Assembly (NCBI GenBank): GCA_036873755.1
Contig: JAVTVY010037024.1
Coordinates: 110,916-174,915 of the forward strand
Length of the DNA: 64,000 bases
Reading direction: 5' to 3'
DNA from: Hanleya hanleyi
Lineage: Eukaryota; Mollusca; Polyplacophora; Lepidopleurida; Hanleyidae
The notes beneath the pieces were generated by a model that made no database searches, was not told where the DNA came from, and worked only from the letters and a program-made list of their open reading frames with translations. Positions 56,718 through 64,000 of the stretch are shown in pieces. Each line of letters opens with the position of its first letter. Position 1 is the stretch's first letter. The translations under genes were made by a program, and so were the position numbers.

Positions 56718-59700
56718 CTGGGAAACAAATATCAGATCATATCATTTAAAAATATCGGTTAGTAATAACTTCATCATATTTATCGAAGGTGCCCATTATG
56801 ATGGGTAGACATTTACGCAAGTAAATCTATGACTTAGAAGAAATGGAATATAATTAGAAAATATCGTACGAATAACATGAATAAAATATTAAACTGTAGT
56901 GGATATTGATGAATATATCTGGAGTTAACAGTCATGGGTAATATACGGTGTTAGACATTCGTACTCTTCAATGTGGATCTTGATATTATGTCGATTCGTG
57001 GTCGGCCTGTCGTGTATTTCTTCATTGTCATGCAGCTCTATTGCTGAAAAAGCCTGTCGTCTAGACTAACAGGAGCGTCCCGCGATCGAACTCTCTAGCC
57101 ATGTAAGGCGCGAAACGACCTCATTGCCCACGTGACGTCGTACCAATGTTAGGCATCGGGCAATGCTTTAACATTGCCAGGCCCGAAAAAATAGAGATCA
57201 TAGTGTCTTTGAAGATGTTATTTTCTCGGAGTTAAATAGTCATTTGCAAACAGACAGCATCGCCTGTAAATAAAATAAAGCAGCATTACCAATATAAATG
57301 GTTGTTTCGTTGCCTAACCTATGCACACTTTACATGCGCCTTTTGCGACTTAAGATTTGTCCCTTTGTCTTGTGACCATTCATGAAAGATGAACCAATTC
57401 AGGAAGACTGGAGGTCTAATACAACCGTACCCAATCGTGTGGCTTAGTGGTTCCATTCAACAGGGTAGAGAGAACTACCTCTGTGAAATGGCATTAATTT
57501 TTTTTTTCTTTTTCTGCTTAAGTCAAGAATGTATTGACCTAAGATACATCCGCCATATGCGATCTTGAACATCTGTATTCTCAGCGGAAGATACAAGGCA
57601 AACTTTTACCGTTCCGTGCCGTTCAGTTCCGCACGGAAATTTTAAGCCTGATACCGTGCAGTCTTGACTGAACAGTATCGTACAGTTACCGATCAGTTAC
57701 CATATGGCAGTAAATGACAGGTTCTTTCCAGTTACCTACCGGTAACTGATTGGTAACCAGTTGGTAGCCACCACAATCAGTACCGTGCAGCTCTGAGTTG
57801 AAGGCTACTGGTCAGTTACTGATTGGTAGCCAACAGGTTATACCATAATGAAATGTGATATAACTGACCAGTTGGTACTGTTCAGTTACTGATTGGTGGC
57901 CAATAGTTTGTGATAACTGAATGGTGACCGATTGGTACTGTTCAGGTACTGGTAGGTAAACAGAAATTGGTTGGTAGCCGTTCAGTAACTGAGCGGTAAC
58001 CTGTTAAGGAAGTAGAGGACGTTCAGGTATAACGAAGCTAATGCATCGTAGGTGATCGTGGGGAAAAGTCACCCCAAAAAGCAATGACCTGTCTCATGAT
58101 TGCTTCATAAGTGGAGACCGGTCCGCTAGTTTGAAAAGAGGTGATAAATTAGTAATTGATATTTGAAACTGTCAAGTAACCCAAGCTTCTGTTATCAACG
58201 TTTTGGTCTTACTATGCGACCCCGACGAAAGCGTATCGAGAGCCTGGTCCACCATAGACTTCCAAAATCGTTGATGACTTAGTCTGAGACGAAAATGGTC
58301 TAGTTCCATGAGCTGATGACCAATCGATAACCATTGCGTAGCCCGCAAAAGTATCGAGGTTCTTGAGATTGACTCACTTCAAGTGATGATAATCGTGGAA
58401 TTCTGGCGAAGGTAGTCCAGGTAGATGGTAACCGCTGTGCTGCACGATCGTAACCAGATTGGCGAGGGCGTACCATACCCAGGTCGTCACCGGGTGAGAT
58501 CCACACAGCATTGGACCCACAAACACAGGGAACATGGTCGAAAACATAAAGTCGACTGGATGGGCGTAAGAGACGACTAGTGCTATTGGTGCCGTCCATT
58601 CGTGGTGCTGTTTGTGTATGGTTTTGTAGAGCAGGGGATGGTGGAGCAATCTGTGTATAAATACAAATTAGATATATATGAACAAAACCAATAAAACCGA
58701 GATCCAGTAGCCAATCACCTCTCACGAAGGATTCTAAGTCATCAGCCACAATACATATACATGCATTAGCACCAGAGTCTAGAAATGAGTGAGAAATGAC
58801 TGCATTGTAGTGCAAACCTTTCGGCAGTGACTGTGATGTAGTGGACCACGTTGCTTTGCAATCAGGTTTATGTCCTAACGTCATGAGAGTGGCAATTATC
58901 TTGGTTTGGGCCTCAAATAATCGAGGTCGGTTAGGGATAAACCTCGCAATAAATTTTACGTATCAAACTGCTAAACTTTCGAATTTCCATCAGTAAAATA
59001 TACTTTACATTACGGTCATATTAACACTCTAACAGCTCTACCTCACCGATTCGCTAAGTAAAAGGTCTTGCCTCGTCAGGATATCGAGTAATGAGCATTT
59101 AACTTAAATTTGCTCACATCTCAATTATTCTCGTTATATAATCCACCGATCCCTCCATCCCCTCCCCCTCTGATCATTATAAAGTCAAGCATCAGGGTTT
59201 TTTTTTAAATTGGAACACAATATACGATCGCGCATGTTTATTTCTGTCAAGTCAATCATCATTCTTTTAATGTCTTCCCACGCGTTCCGGATATACTGTT
59301 TGAGATCTCGTCATGACGGTAGGCTTATCAGGCAGTCCAATAGGACAGTTACAATATTCTGTATAATTTCAGACATCTTCAGGGATAAATTATTTTATAA
59401 TTATATTCCTACATTGTGAAACACCCTGCCAGAAAATACTGGCATGGCTGAGAATAGAACTCACGACTTAGGGGATACCGTCCCATTGCTCTACCAACTG
59501 AGCTACCGAGCTGTTCCCAACTGGATTCGTAGCTCAGTTGGTAGAGCAGTGGGACGATATCCTTTCGATTCTCACGACTTAAAGGATACCGTCCCACTGC
59601 TCTACCAACTGAGCTACCGAGTCCAATTGGGAACAGCTCGGTAGCTCAGTTGGTAGAGCAATGGGACGGTATCCCCTAAGTCGTGAGTTCGATTCTCACC

Positions 59701-62700
59701 CGAGCCAGTATTTTCTGGCAGGATGTTTCACAATGTAGGAATATAATTATATTATATTCTGTACATAATACATATTACTTACGACGATATTTTTGAAACA
59801 TTCAAATTAGTTTTTCTGTTTTGAAGCTGTTCGTTTTTGCTATGGACGCTATATAAACTGTCATATGCACATCTTTCGATTATTGACGCAGATATTCTTT
59901 TATTGACGACGGCTGAATAGTAATCGGATCTGAGGGCAGGCAAACTATTGGTATAGATTTTGGAGAGGATAGTGATAAACAGAATCGAAAAGGCGAGAAA
60001 ACATACATCCTCGATAGATTGAGGGATATTTCTATCAATGATAGTCGTGGCAAAGAACAAGAGATTTGATTGGTCGATTCACATCGATTTCCTTCGTGAC
60101 TGCCTATATTCACGAAGGAAATCGATGTGAATCGACCAATCAGATCTCTTGTTCTATGACACTACGTCATGTACTAACATGACCACGTCGGATGCTCACT
60201 GATATGACGTTGTGATTGGAAACCTTGATTATGCGATTTCGTTTGAAGGCTTTTGCCAGGGTATCATATTTGGCCCAAATAAAGCGGTGTGACGATAAAA
60301 AAAAACAACGAACAACATAATAGCTAGAGTATTACATTACCCAAAGGGCAGACCTATACCCACCTATGAATATAATAGAACAATATCTCCTCCACCAACA
60401 CGCACACTGCGACATCAGCAATAATTTGCCAAGTGAATGGCACCTCGTCCGAAACCCTCATTCCCATCCAAGTCTGAGCGGGATACACCAGTAATAGCAT
60501 AGGAGGTCCGGCAATCAGCTGATTAGCAAACATCAACGGTAACATGCTTTTCACCTGCTGGTAGCTGACCTGCAATGGAAATGTGTTTAAAATGTAGGAT
60601 AAGTAACCAAAGAGTTTGTTTTCCAGTGGTCCCACCAACCATTCCTTTGGTAGGTCTGTTCTTGGATATGTCCAGATGAACAGCTACAATAAAAGCGTGA
60701 CTGAGATACAACTTATTACAACAATCAGCTCTGATTTTTGCCGAAATGCGCCAGATCTGTCATTCATTGGGCAGCCGTCGTCTGTTTTTTTTTTAAATAT
60801 TTAGTGAGTTTATTTTCCTGCGGGGCCACATCTCTTGCCATTACACCGTCATCTTTTCCCACTCTCCTTGTTATGTCGCGCTCACTGGCATTCAGATGTA
60901 CCGGTATTGGTGAATACATTGCATTGAGATGCAGATAATATTCTCACTAATATTAGAGAGTTCAGGTGGAATTTGATTCATAATACCACCCGGTTAATCC
61001 GTGTAAAAATATTTGCGATGGCCAAAGGACCTTGTATCTTTAGATGGGAAAATGGCCCCAGGTCAGGTGCAATAAAGAAGTACCAAAATAAAATACTTCC
61101 ACTACAAGAAATTGTTTGATTGGCATGAAGTACAATAATAAAATTGTATACTTAGAAATACTGTATATTTTATAGAAATACTTAGAGAGAAATTTCATCA
61201 TTCTCGAGTAAAGTAGTGCATTCGTGCAAAATAGTTGATTCTGAGGTGAAAAATGTTCTTATTGTTTTCTGTAAATATGTAAAGATAAACGATAACCACA
61301 ACCAGATTTGGTCTACGACTACGTATTGGAGCAACGAGTATGCTGTATTAAGCTGGTTCTGGTTATCGTTTATCTTAATATGTTTATAAAAAGAAATATG
61401 AGGTGTTTTCGTCTCAAAATTGGCGATTTTGCACGAATGCACTACTTCACGGCCCTGTTATTCGAGAATGATGAGACTAAGTGCCTTGAAACTTTTTTGA
61501 GTATACAAATAATATTGTACTTCATGCCAACTGAACAATTTCTTGTATATGTAATAATTTATTTTTGGCACTTCTACCGCAACAGTTCTGGGGTCATTTA
61601 CCCATCTAAACATACGTGGGCCTTTGCATTATCGGCCGCAAGTTGTTTCAATCTGTTATGCGATGGCTTTCGGTCGCCTGTTTCACGAGCTCCTGGCTCA
61701 CATTTGGGCACCAAGACAAAGTCGAGTGCTACAACTGAGCTATCTAGGATTTATGTTACATCGAATGTGATTAAATATGTACGAACTTCTAAAGTAATGT
61801 TGTTGCATTACGTTGGAAAAGAAGAAGTTCAATTAGAAGGGGGCAACCATATTGTATTTGAATAATTGCGAACGTTAATGCTGGGTTTAGAGTCACAAAT
61901 ATCGGTGACCTACATTGGCAAATGGTCTAGCTAATATCTGTTACGCTTATCTCTTTGACATCTTGAGATTGAAAATATCCTGACACATTGTAAGAATTAA
62001 TGTTTAGTGCCTGAGTGTTTAATATTTTTTATTGGCTCAGCTGTCAAAAAATGACATTTGGAGGAGTTGTTTTGCTAATATGACGATCCTGTTTTGAATC
62101 TCACACGATATATTTGACCATCCATTTTGGTTTTGGACAGGACAGCGTCAAACACAGTAGTGAATCACACCAATAAAAAAAATGGAGCATATTTTGTGGT
62201 AGCTTTGATGAAAAGAATGCGGGATGAGATTTATGTAGTTTGGGATATAAAACGAGAATTTACATTGAATTCATTTCAGAAATGGCCACTGTGCTGAACT
62301 GTACTAAAATATCTCATCTAGTTTTTGCGAAATATCACAACAAAAATCGTTCAGCCACGTATTAGTTTGTTGCCGACATGTTGAGTAATTGTATGCAAGT
62401 TGGGATAAATTTGACAGAGTAATAGGCGTAAACATACAGGGAAAACAAACTCCACTATCAACACGTACATACATTTCCTGATTATCATTGTCTCTTTGGA
62501 TACTATTAAACAGGCAGTACAGCAAAGTAACCAGTACTAAGAATGTAAGATAAAATGTTGGCAGGGATTATGCTCTGCACCGGAAGATTTAATCTGAGTT
62601 AGTTATTAGTCCATCATCTCTCCGATTTGTCTACCTAATATCCTCGAACACAAACGACAATTGACCGCGCATGAGGCAAATTAGGCCCAGAAACATTAAC

Positions 62701-63127
62701 CCGATAAGGCTTGGGGTAGAGTCCCCCGACCTCTGTATCAAATTTTCTATACTCTCTCCGTAACGAGAGAAAATTTGAGCCTAAACCCCGTGATTTTGTT
62801 AGCTTATCATATTAGACCCAATCAGTGGATCATGGGTAAATTTAAAATGGCGGTCATGTGGGGTACCAGAAAAGTGATGTTTTCGTCATTTTTCTTCAAT
62901 TTATTTGCTTTTCTATGGACAAAAGTGGCCAAATTCATAAAAAAAATAACCAACAAATAATTAATTAATTATTAGTTTTTAACATTTATCATACTGGGAA
63001 CGTACCGGACGATTTTTATCAGATTGGACTTTGTATCTTACAATCCACGATGGCCAACCCGTTAGGTCTACAATCAGAAACAAGCCACAAAATGTCCAGA
63101 AGACCACATTGAACACGAATAATGAAC
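56582..63127 (-). CDS. FAXDC2: FAXDC2-like fatty acid hydroxylase superfamily protein, 3' four exons
   Basis: Minus-strand exons 63127-63006, 60569-60364, 58650-58378 and 56717-56582 join in phase (0, 2, 2) through GT-AG introns to give 244 residues and a stop. The family comprises ER membrane di-iron oxygenases related to sterol C4-methyl oxidase and C5 desaturase; iron is held by clustered histidines. All three boxes are visible: HRLLHH (built across an exon junction), HKQHH, and HDYHH near the C-terminus, together with HSGYHLP and the family signature SPEFHDYHHLKFNQ. WLHGTD follows, as in FAXDC2. Homologues are about 330 residues, so roughly 80-90 N-terminal residues are missing. They should lie in one or more exons above 63127, unrecognised or outside the window. 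A related sterol oxidase paralogue is possible, but the exon C motif matches FAXDC2 best. The substrate is not inferable. Confidence 0.87.
57640..57995. repeat. Degenerate minisatellite of CAGTTACTGATTGGTA
   Basis: At least a dozen variants of GTTACTGATTGGTAGCCA with irregular spacing in about 350 bp. Simple tandem decay; no coding potential. Lies in hydroxylase intron C-D. Confidence 0.8.
58378..58650 (-). CDS. FAXDC2: FAXDC2-like exon C (catalytic core)
   Basis: 273 nt. The acceptor is TATACACAG and the donor TTGAA|GTGAGT. It encodes LLHHPLLYKTIHKQHHEW, a hydrophobic hairpin, HSGYHLP and SPEFHDYHHL. It therefore supplies most of the di-iron ligands. Confidence 0.93.
59396..59751. repeat. 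356-bp palindrome carrying four tRNA-like copies
   Basis: Left arm from 59396 (TATAATTATATTCCTACATT) is complemented by the right arm ending at 59751, about 127 bp per arm. Four tRNA-like segments alternate in direction: minus about 59443-59514, plus from 59528 (short), minus about 59577-59622 (short) and plus 59635-59707. Sits in hydroxylase intron B-C. Confidence 0.85.
59635..59707 (+). pseudogene. tRNA-like sequence, Thr(GGT)-like anticodon, probably not functional
   Basis: 73 nt folds as a cloverleaf. The acceptor is AGCTCGG against CCGAGCC (first pair mismatched), the D-arm GCTC/GAGC with AGTTGGTA, and the T-arm GTGAG-TTCGATT-CTCAC. The anticodon arm ATGGG/CCCCT has a mismatch, and its loop ACGGTAT has C instead of the near-invariant U at position 33; anticodon GGT. 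Pol III boxes A and B look intact. More likely a tRNA-derived repeat than a working tRNA. Confidence 0.65.
60054..60156. repeat. Hairpin with 46-bp arms
   Basis: GAACAAGAGATTTGATTGGT and the complement ACCAATCAGATCTCTTGTTC enclose CGATTCACATCGATTTCCTT and its complement, with a loop of about 9 bases. One or two mismatches only, so young. About 200 bp from the donor of hydroxylase exon B, on the intron side. Confidence 0.85.
60364..60569 (-). CDS. FAXDC2: FAXDC2-like exon B
   Basis: 206 nt. The acceptor is CCATTGCAG and the donor CATAG|GTGGGT. It begins VSYQQVKSMLPLMFANQL, contains two membrane segments and ends EEILFYYIHR. The His and the first two bases of the Arg codon start the first histidine box, which is completed by the next exon. 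Confidence 0.87.
60655..60725 (+). repeat. Dispersed repeat family 1/2 fragment
   Basis: GATGAACAGCTACAATAAAA and GCGTGACTGAGATACAAC match the most conserved core of families 1 and 2. Located in the hydroxylase intron just upstream of exon B. Confidence 0.6.
61022..61626. mobile_element. 600-bp foldback element in hydroxylase intron
   Basis: Diverged inverted arms of about 250-300 bp. GTAGTGCATTCGTGCAAAAT pairs with ATTTTGCACGAATGCACTAC, TGGCATGAAGTACAATAATA with TATTGTACTTCATGCCA, and TTTAGATGGG with CCCATCTAAA at the outer edge. The centre is near 61325. No clear target duplication. Confidence 0.75.
62698..62935 (-). mobile_element. TTAA-MITE family copy, partial, in hydroxylase intron
   Basis: Starts TTAACCCGATAAGGC, includes ATGGGTAAATTTAAAATGGC and GGGGTACCAGAAAAGTGATG, and breaks off in A/T-rich DNA about 70 bp before hydroxylase exon A. 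Confidence 0.65.
63006..63127 (-). CDS. FAXDC2: FAXDC2-like exon A (internal, N-terminal side)
   Basis: 122 nt. The acceptor reads TTTTTACAG and the donor CCG|GTACGT. It encodes a membrane helix (FNVVFWTFCGLFLIVDLTG) followed by PSWIVRYKVQSDKNRP, which matches the family's Asp-Leu-Thr / Arg-Tyr-Lys region before the catalytic core. Its first two bases complete a codon started in an unseen upstream exon. Confidence 0.8.
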
Positions 63128-64000
63128 CTGTAAAAAGAAAAGAAAATAAACGTAAAGCATGTACATCGTGGTTGATTACAAACTGAATAGATATACTTAA
63201 TATGTGGTTTCAGAACACTGAGTAGAATAAGGGATATTTGAACGAGGAATTTGGCAGGCTGATTTTTTCATAGAGCCGTTTTCTTTCAGCCAAGTTCTCT
63301 TTACTGAAATTTTATTTCTCACTGGCGAGAAAGAATCACCTACTTCCACAAACGATATCCCGAACACATACATCAGAATTTATTCTGTCACTACATAACT
63401 GCAGAATCAATCGGATAGATTCGCGTTTTATTCGTATTTACCTATTAAGGATGTCCGCTGGTGATTTTTTTGCTTTGTTGGCCATTTTGCCTGTTTTTCC
63501 TATTGGGTTATCTTCCTTTCCTAGGTTATGAAATAGGGATTTCCTTTAAAAGCGTTTTAGCTAAGAATTTTGCACAGCAACATCCATTCAATTTGATAAA
63601 TTCTGATGGACATTGCCATTATCTGCAAACAGTTAGAATATAAGAGAAAGTTAAATACTAATTATATGAATTTTTCTTGAACATGCTTCAAAAACTAGGG
63701 CTATTCCCTGTGTTTTCTGGGTTATCAAATGGAGCATTTGTCAGTCCACTTAATGCTGCCTATAGCTAAAAAAATGCACACCAACCTATATGTTTTTCTT
63801 TGTTTTTTCTCATATCACATGAATGCAACAACACACATTATTCAAAAAGTTAACTACTTTGATTTACCAGCACAATTTCATTTTCAGTTCAGCATTATTA
63901 TCCATATCAAAGACGAAAAAGTTTTATCCAAGACGAGCGTTGGTTTCAAACAAGACGTATACTTTTAAAGTCCAAGATTTATAATCTCGTTGAAGATGGC
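63128..64000. other. Upstream part of hydroxylase gene, exon not located
   Basis: The preceding hydroxylase exon must end with one base of a codon, but no convincing minus-strand exon of this kind was seen up to the window end. Confidence 0.4.

Noticed and set aside
58300..58884. 194-codon minus-strand frame over hydroxylase exon C
   Set aside because: It is a shifted frame; the exon's real frame carries the histidine boxes and splices in phase.
59635..59707. Functional tRNA-Thr gene
   Set aside because: C33, mismatches in acceptor and anticodon stems, and the palindromic multi-copy setting argue for a tRNA-derived repeat.
61308..61865. 185-codon open frame
   Set aside because: Runs across the right arm of a foldback repeat with no family features and no support from a second copy.

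Overview
The window is genomic DNA of an animal, most probably a marine invertebrate. Coding sequence is split by GT-AG introns, genes are sparse, and most bases are transposon debris: non-LTR retrotransposons, palindromic foldback elements, TIR elements, tRNA- and 5S-derived SINE-like pieces and minisatellites. A (TTAGGG)n block is compatible with a deuterostome or lophotrochozoan. I cannot name the species from the sequence alone.

Two protein-coding genes can be built exon by exon with matching splice phases. (1) On the + strand, 4783-25437, is a complete three-exon gene for a 451-residue major facilitator superfamily transporter. Its first intron is 17 kb and its second 2.2 kb. (2) On the - strand, 63127 down to 56582, are four exons of a FAXDC2-like membrane di-iron hydroxylase of the fatty acid hydroxylase superfamily. 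All three histidine boxes and the stop are present, but the N-terminal exon(s) were not found. The genes are about 31 kb apart, point towards each other, and show no evident functional link.

Layout. 1-4700: TTAA-flanked (piggyBac- or Kolobok-like) MITEs and copy 1 of a 2.3-kb segmental duplication. 4783-25437: transporter gene. Its intron 1 holds a LINE interrupted by a second, oppositely oriented LINE (5341-10262), a 2.46/1.91-kb tandem duplication with a 522-bp foldback element in one copy only (10486-14857), an interstitial telomere repeat, and a strictly 26-bp-periodic array of a 12-bp palindrome (19598-20285). 25438-34388: intergenic DNA with short minisatellites. 34389-44562: a dense transposon zone with a 2.27-kb foldback element and many MITE copies. 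44563-46760: copy 2 of the segmental duplication. 46760-56580: intergenic repeats, including a 5S rRNA-derived SINE-like element. 56582-63127: hydroxylase gene, with a tRNA-like palindrome and another foldback in its introns. 63128-64000: nothing recognised.

The main discoveries are structural. They are the palindrome array, the MITE family whose copies keep paired cAMP-response-element-like motifs, and pairs of duplicated segments that expose empty and filled transposon insertion sites.
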